From: Nemophila menziesii
Lineage: Eukaryota; Streptophyta; Magnoliopsida; Boraginales; Hydrophyllaceae
DNA length: 64,000 nt
Assembly (NCBI GenBank): GCA_029959085.1
Contig: JARWIR010000013.1
Span: 10,975,186-11,039,185, forward strand
Reading direction: 5' to 3'
The position numbers were made by a program, and so were the translations under genes. How positions within the stretch are numbered: the first letter of the stretch is position 1; each line of letters begins with the position of its first letter. The notes under the pieces were generated by a model. That model did not search any database. It was not told the origin of the DNA and saw only the letters and a program-made list of their open reading frames with translations. Shown in pieces: positions 11,688 to 23,957 of this stretch.

Positions 11688-13740
11688 ATGGCGATCCGAT
11701 CTACAGTCACCTACTCCGGCTACATTGCCAAAAACCTAGCTGCCTCCGCGGCGTCTAAAGTCACCACCTGCCGCTTCTTCCATGAATGCACTGCACGTGC
11801 CCGCTACTTACAACAACACCCTCCAGAACCTTCCAATCCCAATTTTAACCCCAGAAGCCCATCGGCCATGTATTCCACGTTGGCATCTGATATTCTGGGA
11901 GGAAACCGTAAAACGACGCAGTTAGTCGTGGGCTTAGCTTCACTATTGAATTCCTCATCTGGGGTTCCTTCATCAGAGGGTATTTTCGGGATTTCTCCAT
12001 TGAAAACATGGATGGTCATGCCCTTTCTTCAAGGTTCTAAATGGTTACCATGTAATGAAGCATCAAGCAGTGAGGTGAATAAAGGAGCTTCACAGACTCC
12101 TAAGAATTCAACTGTTACTATTAGTGCTGAAATTAACCTTTCAAAGAGTGAAAATGGTTGGATTTCGAAACTAATGGGGCTATGTTCCGATGATACTAAG
12201 GCGGCTTTCACGGCCATGAGTGTAAGTTTTCTGTTCAGGTCATCTTTAGCTGAGCCTAGATCCATACCTTCTGCTTCTATGTATCCCACTCTTGATGTTG
12301 GTGATCGTGTCTTAGCTGAGAAGGTATAATTCCAATTCTTTAATCTTATTGAATTTAATATTTATTTAAAGATTGAAATGATATGTTATGTTCTTGTTTA
12401 ATGTGAAAGGGTTGATTTCAAAATATCAAAATAGATGAACCCTTGTGGAGGGGTGTTAATGTATATATCTGGTATATTTCGCTCTATTGCATAAACACAG
12501 GGATCAATTGTGCAATTAAGTCTACCTAGATAGATGTGAGGTTATTCATGTTTAATAGATGGTTAGTATAATTGTATATTATATATAGAAATGTTTGGTA
12601 GGGTACTGATAAGGCATGAGATTGGTATGAAAGAATTATAATTTTATTTTCTAAGTCATGTTAAAAGGATATAGAGTAAATTACCCATATAATCCTTTAT
12701 GTTTGGGACTTTGTGACTATTTTGCCCTTATGTTTGAGTGGTAACCTTAACTTCCATAAGTTTACTGATTTGTGAAATACTTGGTCCTTTATGTTTCAAA
12801 GTGACTACTTGACCCCTTATATTTGTCAAAAGTTTCGCCTTGAAACCTTAATTTTGTGACAAAAAAAGTCAAAAGGACTAATGGTGAAATTTTTGGGAAA
12901 TACGAGGGATCAATTAGTCACAAAAGTGAAACATAAAGAACAAGAATATCACAAAATGGCAAACTTATAGAAGTCAAAGATACACACTGAAACATAAGGG
13001 ACTAACTTTTGGAGTAAAATGGTTCTCTAATCATCATGATATTAACAATTTAGTCCCTTATATATTAAAAAAGTGCGTCTTAGCATTATTGGTGTTCAGG
13101 TTTCGTATCTGTTCAAGAAGCCAGAAGTTTCTGATATAGTAATATTCAAAGCACCTCCTATTCTTCAGGTATATTAATTTATAGACTATTTTATTTTTAC
13201 TTTTGTGTATAGAATTAACATTTTGGTCCTTTTACTTTACAGCAAATCGGGTATAGTTCAAATGATGTGTTTATTAAACGAGTTGTAGCTGTAGCTGGGG
13301 ACTATGTTGAAGTAAACTCTCTTATTCAAGGGTTGTTTGAATACTTTTTAATTTCTTTAAGGACTTGGCTAAAGTATTATTTATTTCTTAGGTACGTGGT
13401 GGTAAATTATACGTGAATGATATCCCTGAAGATGAGGAGTTTATTTTAGAGCCATTAAATTACGAAATGAAGCCAATTCTTATACCTGAGGGTTATGTTT
13501 TTGTGCTTGGTGATAATCGTAACCATAGTTTCGACTCACATAATTGGTAAGTGAATATGCGAAAATTGCGTTATAGGTCCTTATATTATCTGACATTGTG
13601 TATGTTTGGTGTTGATATTTAGGGGTCCACTTCCGATAAAAAACATAATATCGAGATCAGTGTTTATATATTGGCCACCTTCAAGAGTATCGGATACTAT
13701 ACACAGCTCAAGCATGGCTAATATTATTGCAACTTCTTGA
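11688..13740 (+). CDS. TPP: Thylakoidal processing peptidase (type I signal peptidase), 5 exons
   Basis: Exons: 11688-12323, 13100-13168, 13243-13311, 13392-13546, 13623-13740. They join in frame with GT-AG introns to 348 aa, close to the usual 330-370 for plant TPP/Plsp. The first 100 or so residues are Ser/Ala/Arg-rich, fitting a chloroplast transit peptide. A hydrophobic stretch at about 173-190 is the membrane anchor. Signal peptidase boxes follow: [12 protein letters not shown] with the nucleophile Ser197, [10 protein letters not shown] with the general-base Lys247, then [17 protein letters not shown]. From the family, the enzyme sits in thylakoid or envelope membrane and removes lumen-targeting signals from imported proteins such as plastocyanin and OE proteins. 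All catalytic residues are present and no stop interrupts it, so it is probably functional. Which TPP/Plsp paralogue it is cannot be settled here. Confidence 0.93.
12670..13040. repeat. Probable MITE-like repeat in peptidase intron 1
   Basis: This part of the intron has the wording common to a plant foldback repeat class. It starts AGAGTAAATTACCC...CCTTTATGTTT and ends with roughly the inverse (AACATAAGGGACTAACTTTT, then GTAAAATGG). Repeated blocks of the type 'CTTTATGTTT' recur inside on both strands. The ends match only loosely and no clear target-site duplication was found, so the limits are approximate. It lies inside an intron and leaves the splice sites untouched. Confidence 0.5.
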
Positions 13741-14689
13741 TTATTAATTTAATTTTATTGAGTATGGTTTTTGTGAACAAATGTGAATAGAGACAAAAGT
13801 TTTGCACTGTAAGTGGTGTGCTAAAATGTTATGGATTCTTTTTTTTTTTTTTTTTTTTTTGGCTATAGACTAGTTCTGGCTGTTGAATAGTAGTCAGAGT
13901 AATAAAAAGACAGGAAGATTTTGAGGTAAAGTTAATTATAATGGCTTTGCGAATCCAAGAATCTGTTTTGAACAAAATTTATTGTTGTTAGCTATGAAGG
14001 TTATGAAGTACTTTATGTAATGATATATACTTGAATTGGTTAGTTAGAAGAAATGTTTTCTTTACTAGCTTCTGTATGAATATATAGTACTGGAATATTT
14101 CGATTTCTTTTAGCCAAGGAGAAATCAAACTAATGCACCCTCATGGTGTTCACTAGTAGAGATACCAAAATATGTATTCATATTCTGTGATCCACACTAT
14201 TAAAGATGGAGAGATCTGACGGGCAGAGTGGTGGACAATTTTTTTTTTTTTTGTATATAAAAGATCATTATTTTAAGGGTAAACAATTAAGGGAAATTAA
14301 TCCGGTGGGTCTTGGAGATAGAAAAATCATGAATAAAAAGCAGGGGTGGAAATCAAACAGAATGGACAAGGTGTTATTTGGAATTTTTTTGTTGTTTTCG
14401 AAATGGTTAATTCAAATGCAAATTTATCATACTTGAATTTTTTTCAGAATTTCTCTAGTTTTTTTATTTTTTTGGGGAATTCCAGGTGAGGTATATATAT
14501 AACTTTAATAATTGGATATAGAATTGAAAAATCTGACCCCGAATTAAACATCGGTTGAAAACCAATTCTGATTTTTTATATGTAATTTTGATTTCGATTT
14601 GATTTTTCAGTTTAAATCGGAAATCGGAAATTTAGAAATCAAAATGTGAAAAAACTATTGTAATTTATGATTGTATTTGGTTGGAAATA
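13741..14689. other. Peptidase 3' flank and intergenic DNA
   Basis: Downstream of the stop codon. Includes a 22-nt T run at about 13839-13860, a second T run near 14229-14241 and AT-rich sequence. A 76-aa open frame at 14206-14436 has no recognisable content and is not called. Confidence 0.4.
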
Positions 14690-15025
14690 GGGCCGTAAAC
14701 GAACCAAGTCCCTCGCGAGCAGTTCGAGTTTGGTTTGGAAAAAAAATAAATCAAAAAACGTGTTTGTTTGAGTTCGTTCGGTTACTAAATGTAAATTAGT
14801 GTTTTAGTTGTCAATAAAATATACCATTAAACCTAATATGTTGATTTGAATGTTTTTTTATTTCTTTCACTAATATCATATTTCGTTATATCACACACTT
14901 TGTCTAACATCAATCGTTCATGAACGATCCGTTTTATTAATCCGACATAAAAAAGGCTCGTATGTTAATATTAAAGCTTTAAAAATTTAGCTCGAAAGGG
15001 AAAATTTCCTATACGTTTTCTACCC
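14690..15025. repeat. Dispersed repeat with GGG..TAAACGAACCAA end, copy 1
   Basis: Matches the element at 51110-51613 along most of its length. Shared blocks include TAAACGAACCAA at the left end, CATTAAACCTAATAT with TTTTTTTATTTCTTT in the middle, and TCACACA..TCTAACATCAATC. The right end ACGTTTTCTACCCC resembles the inverse of the left end, as in the other copy. No coding content, so it is a non-autonomous element. This copy is shorter and more decayed. Confidence 0.6.
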
Positions 15026-15464
15026 CTAATTAGGAGGGAAGGAACACATTTTTATTGTTAGGGACCCTAAACACACTTACATGTGTCCAAAAATCCTTAG
15101 AACCATAACATACACAACTTTAACTTATGGCTAACTATTTGACCAAAAAAAATTATTATGACTAACCACTTCAAAAGCCAAAGTTTCATGGTTTGGTAGG
15201 TTTAAGGGTATATATTTTAACCAAATCACATTAAAATCCAAAACATCAAAACTCATAAATTCCAAGTGACGTAGGCTAGAAATACACAACAATGTAAACA
15301 AATTAATATAGTTTGGTACCATACTACAATCTAATTTAAGGTACCATAAAAAATCGATAATTAATTCGCCCAAAAAAACAATTTTTGGTACCATACTACC
15401 ATCTAACTTTAGGCTCACAAGATCTTCTCATATCCAAAAATTTAAATAGTTAATAATTATTAGT
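15026..15464. other. Intergenic, short internal duplication
   Basis: No gene recognised. The phrase TTTGGTACCATACTAC.ATCTAA occurs twice, about 80 bp apart (near 15312 and 15385), with a third partial match between them. A 95-aa minus-strand frame covers it but shows no domain. Confidence 0.35.
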
Positions 15465-16460
15465 ATTTTTTTTTGTTGAATAAGATAAACTGTTGTATTA
15501 ATAAAAGAATAACTGTACGCTATACAAGAAAGTTATCCACCTAAGGCGAAAGGCTAAAGATAGCAACTAAGAAGTCAAATACGACTGCCTAATACTAATA
15601 CAAGCTAATCGTCCACTATCATCCATAAACGAGCGATGAGGGAAAAAGAAAAATAAAATGGAAAAAATGTACCACTTAATTTCCTTGGTAACCACTTCTC
15701 TAGATGAAGATTCACCTCTCATAACTAGGTGATTTCTCGCTTTCCAAATACAATTCACGGTAGCTCCAAATCCAATCCTCCATACTTTTCTTCTTCAATT
15801 TTCTCTAGTTTTAAACTTTTTAAGTCATTTCAAAGCACTTAGAAGCGTGTTCATCTCATTATCCAATCCTAACCAAGACTTAGTGCCCGTTTGGAAGTGC
15901 TTTTTTGGAGAAGCACTTAAAAGTGCTTTTAGCATTTTAAAAGTTTTTTTAACTTTGAAAAGCACTTTTTTTAAAAGCACCAAATATGTGCTTCTTGAAA
16001 AAAGCACTTTCAATAATTTTAGATTTCAAAATTATTTTAAATAATTTTTTAAAATTCTGAATTTTATTCCAAAAGCGCTTTTTTACTCTAAAATAAGCAC
16101 TTCCAAACGGGCCCTTAATCTCAACCTAAATAGCCCTCGAATAAGCACAATCGAAAAAGAAGTACTTGTTTGACTCAAAATCTTCCCCACAATAAATTAC
16201 AAAGAGGATTCAACTCCAAATAAGTAATGCGATCCTTAGTTTTAATCCTCTCTCTCAAAGCCGTCCACACAATAATTGCATGTACTGGAAATTCACACGA
16301 GTCCCAAATAATATCGCCCAAAATTTGATAAAATATTTCCGACGAAATTAAATCATAAAGTTTTTTATGTAAAAAAAAAGATTCCTTACTTGATATCCCG
16401 TGTGAAATGTGACTCGCATTTCTCGAATAAAACCACAAAACCAAAATACTCTCCCGACCC
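15465..16460 (-). mobile_element. LINE 3' fragment, minus strand, interrupted by a MITE
   Basis: Reading the minus strand from about 16450: a zinc-binding RVT-like segment (VHAIIVWTALRERIKTKDR, then LCNLLWG) is followed by a break at the MITE (15883-16114). It continues with VWKARNHLVMRGESS and a 3' tail ending in an A run (the T run at 15465-15474 on the plus strand). Only the last kilobase of the element is present. Stops and frame changes show it is inactive. The upstream edge is approximate. Confidence 0.65.
15883..16114. mobile_element. Tourist-type (PIF/Harbinger) MITE, 232 bp
   Basis: Terminal inverted repeats GTGCCCGTTTGGAAGTGC and its inverse GCACTTCCAAACGGGCCC, with one mismatch near the tip. 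Flanked on both sides by TTA (15880-15882, 16115-16117), the 3-bp target duplication of PIF/Harbinger elements. The inside is AT-rich with repeated AAGCACTT motifs on both strands and no coding content. It sits inside the LINE fragment, so it is the younger of the two. Confidence 0.85.
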
Positions 16461-16599
16461 TTCCACTACTAAATAATATCCTTTTAACTTCCAATTTTTT
16501 TTCTAAGTGTGCTGGTGTAGCGTGTAGGGAAGACCAACCACGAATTCAATTGTCCTTAAACGTTTTTTCAGCTTGTAAAGTCAACTTGTATCAATACAT

Positions 16600-16691
16600 G
16601 CGCGTCGTGCAGGCAGGTTGTCTGAAAACTATATATAGCGTCGTGCATGCAATCACCGACAACATTTGCCAAGAGCTTCACCTCTTCAACA
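16600..16691 (+). promoter_or_regulatory. Core promoter and leader of serpin S1
   Basis: TATA box TATATATA at 16630-16637, about 55 bp before the start codon. The motif CGTCGTGCA.GCA occurs on both sides of it (near 16606 and 16639). The downstream copy contains CATGCA, the RY core bound by B3-type factors in seed genes. The same layout is conserved in S2 and S3 and, with one motif only, in S4. Seed expression is an inference from the motif alone. Confidence 0.6.
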
Positions 16692-17302
16692 ATGGACCTA
16701 CGCGTTTTAATTACAAACCAGACTAACGTTTCCTTAACGTTAGCAACTCACCTTCTGTCAAACTCAACGGAGGCCAAAAACTCTAACGCCGTCTTCTCTC
16801 CGGTCTCTATTCAAGTAATATTGGGCTTGATCGCCGCAGGGTCTAAAGGCCCAACTCAAGCCCAGCTATTCTCCTTCCTCAACTCCAACTCCATTGATGA
16901 CGTCAACATTCTTACTTCTCAGCTTGTCAACGTCATCTTCTCTGACGGAAGCTCCGCCGGTGGTCCGTTGTTGTCGTTTGCTAACGGTGTTTGGGTTGAC
17001 CAGTCAATGCCTTTCAAAACATCTTTCAAACAAGTGATTCATAATGTCTACAAGGCTGCTTCTTACCAAGTTGACTTTCGAACCAAGGTAAAAGAATTGG
17101 AAAATGTCAACATTCATTATTTTTTTAAGCTTTTTGCTTTGTATAGATATTTTTAGAACTTGGGTATGTTAATTTTGTGATATTTTTCAATCTGTTCGAT
17201 AAATTATACTAAATGTGTGGAAAAATTGAATTTAAATTAGAATAAGGATTGATTTTGAAATTTGAATCTACTCGATATTATAATAGTGGATTTGTGTAAA
17301 AA

Positions 17303-17349
<47 letters not shown>

Positions 17350-18453
17350 TATCCCTTAATTAGCCAAAGAATGTGTGAAAAAAAGGAACAAGAATGGAGC
17401 TTTATGATCTTTTTTCACTTAGGTTAATAGTGATTCTTTAATAAGCTTGTTTATGTTATTGTACATTTGGGTAAATCACACCATTTGGTCCCTTTGTTTT
17501 GCTAAATAGTCAGATAAACTTGCGTTTCAAAGTAGGTAATATACTGATCTCAGTATATTTCATCCTTTTTAAAACACATGGGTGTGTGTGGCTATTTGGC
17601 TCACCATTAGGGACCATTGATGCAACTATTAATATACCTACTAATCTTATAATTTCTGCCATTGATGTTAATAAAGCATGTCGAGGTAATCGAAGAAGTA
17701 AATCAATGGGTTGAAAAGGAAACACGTGGCCTTATCGAGAAGATTCTTTCATCGGACTCCGTTGATGATACAACAAGACTCATCTTTGCAAATGCACTAT
17801 ATTTTAAAGGAGCCTGGAACAAGAAATTCGATCCCTCAAAGACAAAGGATCACGATTTCCATCTTCTCGATGGAACCTCGGTTCAAGCACCATTCATGAC
17901 TAGCAAGGAAGATCAATACATACGCGTGTTTGATTCCTTCAAAGTGTTAAGTCTTCCTTACGAACAAGGTGAAGATAAACGTAGCTTCTCAATGTACATC
18001 TTTCTCCCAAACGCCAAACATGGACTTTCGGATTTGGTAAATAAAATCGGTTCTGAACCGGGATTTTTAGATCGTCACCTCGTTTATACAAAACGAGAAG
18101 TTGGTATTTTCCTTATTCCGAAGTTTAAAATATCTTTTGGATTCAAGGCTGGTGAAGTTCTTAAAGGACTAGGGGTGGTTTCGCTTTTCTCTGCCGGTGA
18201 TCTTACTGAGATGGTGGACTCTCCGGAGAGTAAGAAGCTGTATGTTTCGGGTATATCGCACAAGTCTTTTATCGAGGTTAACGAAGAAGGGACCGAAGCT
18301 GCAGCTGTTACTGTTGCTGTAATGTCGATACAATCATTGGCTATAGTTGAGAAGTTAGATTTTGTTGCTGACCATCCATTTCTTTTCCTTGTCAAAGAAA
18401 ACGTGACTGGAGTTGTGTTGTTCCTAGGTCAAGTGGTTAATCCTTGTATATAG
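16692..18453 (+). CDS. Serpin S1 (clade P serine protease inhibitor), 2 exons
   Basis: Exons 16692-17087 and 17677-18453 give 390 aa, the normal length for plant serpins, with the single intron at the conserved place (phase 0). The start MDLRVLITNQTN is shared with S2-S4. Longer upstream frames run through the TATA box and are not used. Serpin landmarks: VFSPVSIQVILGLIAAGS, FANGVWVD, FANALYFKGAW, the hinge NEEGTEAAAVT and the C-terminal DFVADHPFLF...FLGQVVNP. From the family, the reactive loop is cut by a target protease that then becomes trapped covalently. The loop after the hinge reads VAVMSIQSLAIVEK. Counting P15 at the hinge Gly puts P1 at Gln, with the loop one residue shorter than in S2-S4. 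No signal peptide is seen, which fits cytosolic plant serpins. Probably functional. Confidence 0.93.
17307..17347. repeat. (AT)n microsatellite in S1 intron
   Basis: About 20 uninterrupted AT units inside the intron of serpin S1. Absent from the matching introns of S2, S3 and S4. Confidence 0.95.
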
Positions 18454-19364
18454 TATATATTGGTGATAATTTGTGTTATTAGGTCTACTTATAGTACATG
18501 ATTGGCTTTGATGATGTCTGAAATAAGGTCTTGGTGTGGACTGCACATTGTGTTGTACTGTTGTATGTGAAGTTTGATAGCGAATGTTGTATTTAGTAGG
18601 AAAAATGAAGCGACAACAAAGTGTGCTAAACCTTGAACCAATAATTCCTCTATATCATATTCTCAATTTTACTTGGGTTATCTGTAAGATTTGTTCGGAT
18701 TAAAGTTTAGGAGTCAATAAATATACTGAATTCTTTTCATACAACTAGTGTTGAGTCCAGTAAGAGCTAGTCTCCTCTCCTACAAATTCCGCAAGCAGGA
18801 AAAATAAATTAGTCTGACCTTGTGTCAAGTATCTCCATAAGCAATTTGGCTGGTCAAAGTGGGTAAAATAACTCTGGTGGTGATGAAATGCTCAAAATTC
18901 AGCTAATTAAGAAATGAAGAAAAGAGGAAAAATGGTCAAACTCCTGAACTAATCTTAAGACATCAAAGTAGACCCTTAAATAGTTAATGTTAAGTAATGG
19001 TGCCTGAATTGTCGTTAAGGACTTGATCTTTGGCCAATTTTTATATAATTTGAGTTTTATAAGAACAGTTTAGACATGTAGCATTTATTCTTTCTTCTCT
19101 ATTTTCCCATCTTCTCTTTTTTCAATCTCCTCTTCATCAAAACCACCAACACCATTCTTCATCGCATCGCTTTCTAGTGGTAGATCAATGCTATAGATTT
19201 AGTAATTTTTTTTGTTGGTTTAAGAATATTGATATACAATTTATTTGTATAAATTTTTTAATAGTAGGTTAATTTTTTTTTTTCCCTCTCTCCTTAGAAA
19301 TCAAGGATACATTGGTACGAGCCTATAGAACAGATCCTGATTAAGTAAGGCTGTAACAATTTGT
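18454..19364. other. S1-S2 spacer
   Basis: No gene. The part from about 18660 to 19010 matches the 3' flanks of S3 (about 37010-37420) and S4 (about 41090-41490). Examples are the TGTTGAG-CAGTGAGA/GAGCTA block and the stretch with CTCCTGAACTAATCTTA. So the downstream flank was copied along with the gene. The rest is AT-rich with a T run near 19270. Confidence 0.55.
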
Positions 19365-19534
19365 GTGAAAAGAAAAGCGGATATTATTTTTGGGATTTCT
19401 CATTATTCCTTAACGTTTTCTCAACTTGAAATGTCAACTTATATCATCTATAATACACGTGCGTCGTGCAGGCAAGTTATCGCAAAACTATATATAGCGT
19501 CGTGCATGCAAAGAGCTTCACCTCCTCTTCAACA
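19365..19534 (+). promoter_or_regulatory. Promoter and leader of serpin S2
   Basis: TATA box at 19489-19496 with the CGTCGTGCA.GCA motif on both sides (near 19462 and 19499) and the RY core CATGCA downstream. Nearly base-for-base identical with the S3 promoter (34960-35119), showing a recent shared origin. Confidence 0.6.
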
Positions 19535-21244
19535 ATGGATCTACGCGTTTTAATTGCAAACCAAACCAATGTATCCTTAAAGTTAGCAACTCACCTTCTG
19601 TCAACGTCGACGGAGGCAAAAAACTTTAACGTCGTCTTCTCACCCGTCTCTATTCAAGTAATATTGGGCCTGATCATCGCAGGGTCTAAAGGCCCAACTC
19701 AGGACCAGTTATTCTCCTTCTTCAACTCCAAGTCCATTGATGACGTCAACATTCTTACTTCTCAGCTTGTTAACGTCATCTTCTCTGACGGAAGCTCTTC
19801 CGGTGGCCCACGGTTGTCGTTCGCTAATGGCGTTTGGGTTGACCAGTCCATGCCTTTTAAAACATCTTTCCAACAAGTGGTTAATAATGTCTACAAGGCC
19901 GCTTCGTACCAAGTTGACTTTAGAACCAAGGTAAATAAAAATGGAATAGGTCAAAATCCATAATCTTGTAGTAAGTTTCTTTTGCATTTTATAGATGTTT
20001 ATGGAAGACGGGTATGTTAAAATATATGATAATTTTTAAACGGTTCGATTAATTATACTACATATGCGAAAACAATTGCAGTAAAATTAGTATAAATATT
20101 AATTTTGAATCTATGAAGAATTTCTTACATGGGGGTGTGTAAATATCTTATCTTTATTAGTATACCTTCGGTTAGCCAAGGTATGTGTGAAAATAAGTAG
20201 AAAAAAGGAACACGAATGGAGCTTTATGATCTATTTCACATAGGTTGATAGTGATTCTTTAATAAGCTTTTGTTTATGGTATTGCAAATTTGGGTAAATT
20301 TGCACCATTGGTCCCACTGTTATGTGCCAAGTAGGAAATATATACAATGTTAATATGTATGACACACAGTGTGTTCAGTTATTTTGTTCACCATTTAGGA
20401 TGGACCATTGGTGCAACTATACATCTACTAATTTTATGATTTGTTCAATATGTTGTTGAAGCATGTCGAGGTAATTAAAGAAGTAAATCAATGGGTGAAA
20501 ACTGAAACACGTGGCCTTATCAAGAAGATTCTTTCACCAGACTCCATTGATAATACAACAAGACTCATCTTTGCAAATGCACTATACTTTAAAGGAGCTT
20601 GGAACAAGAAATTTGATCCCTCAAAGACAAAGGATCACAATTTCCATCTTCTTGATGGAACCTCGATTCAAGTACCATTCATGACCAGCAAAAAAAAACA
20701 ATACATACGCGCCTTTGATTCCTACAAAGTGTTGAACCTTTTTTATGAACAAGGTGAGGATACACGAAGCTTTTCAATGTACATTTTTCTCCCGAATGCG
20801 AAGGATGGACTCTCAGATTTGGTCAAGAATATAAGCTCCGAACCAGGATTTTTAGATAATCACCTCGAGTATACAAAACAAGCAGTGGGTAATTTCCTTA
20901 TCCCAAAATTTAAAATGTCTTTTGGATTTGAAGCTAAAGAAGTTCTTAAAGGACTAGGGGTGGTTTCGCTTTTCTCTGACGGTGATCTTACTGAGATGGT
21001 GGACTCTCTTGAGAGTAAAGATTTGTATGTTTCGGATATTATGCACAAATCTTTTATCGAGGTTAATGAGGAAGGCACAGAAGCTGCGGCTGTTACTGCT
21101 GTAAGATTTTCCAGAAGAGCATCGCTAAGAATTGTTGAGAAGCTAGATTTTGTTGCTGACCATCCATTCCTCTTCCTTATCAGAGAAAACATGACTGGAG
21201 TTGTGTTGTTCCTAGGTCAAGTGCTTAATCCTTTGCGTTCCTAG
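19535..21244 (+). CDS. Serpin S2, 2 exons
   Basis: Exons 19535-19930 and 20462-21244 code for 392 aa, full length for a plant serpin. The same family blocks as S1 are present: VFSPVSIQVILGLIIAGS, FANGVWVD, FANALYFKGAW, hinge NEEGTEAAAVT, DFVADHPFLF and FLGQVLNP. The loop after the hinge reads AVRFSRRASLRIVEK. Counting from the hinge Gly places Arg-Arg at P2-P1 and Ala at P1', so the expected target is a trypsin-like, metacaspase-like or other Arg-cleaving protease. That is an inference, by analogy with Arabidopsis AtSerpin1, which has Arg at P1. Its 5' three quarters are almost identical to S3. A Ty3/gypsy element begins 257 bp after the stop codon. Confidence 0.92.
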
Positions 21245-21905
21245 TTGATGTTCTTATTTTTTACACGGTCTTGTTATGGAATGCACATCGTGTTGTATGT
21301 GAAGTTTGAAATATGGGCGATTTGTTTATAACATTTTTTAGTAAGAGAGAGTTGGAGAATTCGTATAAAACCATGCATAGAACGTTGATCCCTCCGAATC
21401 ATATCCCCAATTTTACTTTCATTGTTTGTAAGATTTGTTTTTTTTTTCTTTTTCTATTAAGACATTTGAAGGTGCCTAAAGCACCAAAGAAAGAAAGCAA
21501 ATGTGAAACTTGAGATTTTGTTGGTGTGTTTTTATTTATTTATTATAAGCTACATAATTTAAAAAAAAAAAATAGGTAATGTGCTTTTTTTATGTAAGTT
21601 AAATTAATCATTTATTAGGAGTAAAAAAAATATTTTAGTTTTATAAGTGCCTTTATAAACCTTAGAGACTTAATAGCAAATCTGATGTAACTAATGTAAC
21701 TTATAGGCTATAGCTGGTGTTGGCAATAAAAAAAGAAAGACACGTTATAACTATTACCCTAAGAGATATATCAAGTTAAAGCAAATCCTGAATCCACCCA
21801 ATTTAGAAAATAAAATAGAAATCTTAAGTCGGCTTAACAAGAAGGAAATGAGAGAAGAAGACCTAAAGTTAGAAAGCTAATTTCTTAAAATTTAGGTGAG
21901 TATTC

Positions 21906-22025
<120 letters not shown>

Positions 22026-23155
22026 CTCTGATTACTTATGCCTATATTTGTGTCTGTGAATACTTAAATGGTACAAATTTTATAAGCTAATGTAATTATG
22101 TGTAAATTGTGTATTAATTTCAATTGTGTGGAAATTAAAGTTATATTGGGATGTTGATTAAAGATTAACATCCTACTTTTGTTGTTTATCTATAATTTAT
22201 GAGACTCCCTGTTCTTGTGCTTAATAGTAGCTTGTGATAATTCCTGTGACAATATATTATTGTGATTGCTTCACTATGGGAGAGTCATGTCACCCTGGGC
22301 AGTATCGGGCTCACCAGGTGATGACATGGACTACCATATGCTATTCCCACCTAGCGCATGGACGGAGAGCTTCATGGCTAGTGGGGCGTAGAATTTGGTG
22401 TTTCCGGGATACAACGACGTGGGTGTTATAAGGAGAATTGTTCGTGGAAGGGGTTATAAGGCGTCATCAAATGAGTATCGTATCCTTACTGTGTAATAGT
22501 TGTGTGGAATTATATGTGATCTTATGTTGCACGTATATGCCTGTGATGTACACTGATTAATATTCCTTATATTAAAATGGATCTATTTTCAAAAATCACA
22601 CACTCTCACGTACTCACTTAGCTTTATAGCTTTCCAAGTTATTTTAAACGTCACAGGTGGAGACTTCGAGGGGCGGGGATGATTAAAGCTTGGTGTTGAA
22701 TAGAAGCTAGCATGATTTGTGCTAGAAGTCCTTGTAGTGTTACTTTTGTTAGGACTTATTGTATAATACGGAAAGAGCTTGTTGCTCCTTTTTCATAATA
22801 GCATTGTACATAGTGATCCTGTCTAGACAAGTTGTCTGGGATAAGATTTTGTGTAAAACTCATGTACATATAACTTATCAACGATCTGCTAATAGTCTTT
22901 TGTGTAAATATTTGAGTTCTAATATTATATGGTTAGATTGTTAGTGTATTTCTTATCTTGAATTCCCCTTGTGGTGTATTACAATTCCTTGTGTGTTGTA
23001 AAGATAAGATTTTACCTGTGTGTTGTAAAGATAAGATTTTAGTTAAGTGCAGATAGTTCACTTAGGATTGCATCAAATTATTTTACTTCAGGCCATCAAA
23101 TGCTAGCGTTCCTATATAAGAGTTTACTGAAGTGTACTTAAGAAACAATTATCAA

Positions 23156-23281
23156 ATCGATGACCTTGTTAGAAGCATTTATTACTTATCAGATCGATGG
23201 CCTTGTTAGAAGCATTTATTACTTATCATATTGTTGGCCTTATTAGAAGTATTTATTCCTTATTAGATCGTTCGCCTTATA
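23156..23281. repeat. 37-bp tandem repeat in the 5' LTR
   Basis: Three units plus a partial one, with a consensus around ATCGATGGCCTTGTTAGAAG then CATTTATTACTTATC. Divergence rises toward the right. Confidence 0.8.
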
Positions 23282-23957
23282 TATTTTCATGCGTAAATGG
23301 TATAAGCGTTATGAATTGGAAAACTTTGATGTTAGCTTTTGTATCCTATCTGCACTAGGTAGTTTGTTAGTCTATTAATGAATTTGTGTAAGAAATCAAA
23401 CATTTACATGATCATTTATGTTCCATGGCACCTAATGAAAAGTCAAATAAATATGCTACTTAGTATTAGAAGAAATTACCTGCTAAGTATTTCTCTAGAT
23501 TATCAATTGCACACGCATCTTTTTAGAGACCAAGCTATAATGATTTACAATAGCAAATGTTACTTTTCTATTGAGTCTCGCCTGAATTGGTTTAGATGCA
23601 ATAAGAAAAAGAAAGAGAAAATGACACCTAGGGTCTTGACCACACACCCCTCTTCGAGTTAGCACCCCCACCTAGAGCCTTTTCTTACTAAAGAGTTCAG
23701 CAACTTTTTAACACATGAACCCCAAAACCCCATTTACAATTATACCCTCTTTTGTTATTTTAATACCTATATATACTAATCATTTCCCATTTACAATTTC
23801 ATTTTCTAAATCACAAATCAGCTTCTCTCTCTCCTCTCAATAGCCACCGACACCACACCACTCTCCTTCTTCTCACGCATGGCCACCACAACCACCGCCG
23901 AAATCGCCACCACACCAACACCACTCTCCTTCTTCTCACGCATGGCCACCACAACCA

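Noticed and set aside
11804..12289. Two minus-strand open frames opposite peptidase exon 1
   Set aside because: They are shadows of the real + strand exon, which carries the catalytic Ser box and joins in frame to four more exons.
14206..14436. 76-aa + strand frame behind the peptidase
   Set aside because: Contains a poly-Phe run from a T tract; no recognisable content.
15131..15418. 95-aa minus-strand frame
   Set aside because: No domain, covers a local duplication and no supporting exon structure.
16409..16726. Longer upstream starts for serpin S1 (and the like for S2, S3)
   Set aside because: These frames pass through the TATA box and leader in another frame; the conserved MDLRVLI start follows the TATA box at a normal distance.
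17510..17725. Open frames on both strands over the S1 intron and exon 2 start
   Set aside because: They cross the intron-exon border of S1 and have no serpin or other domain content.
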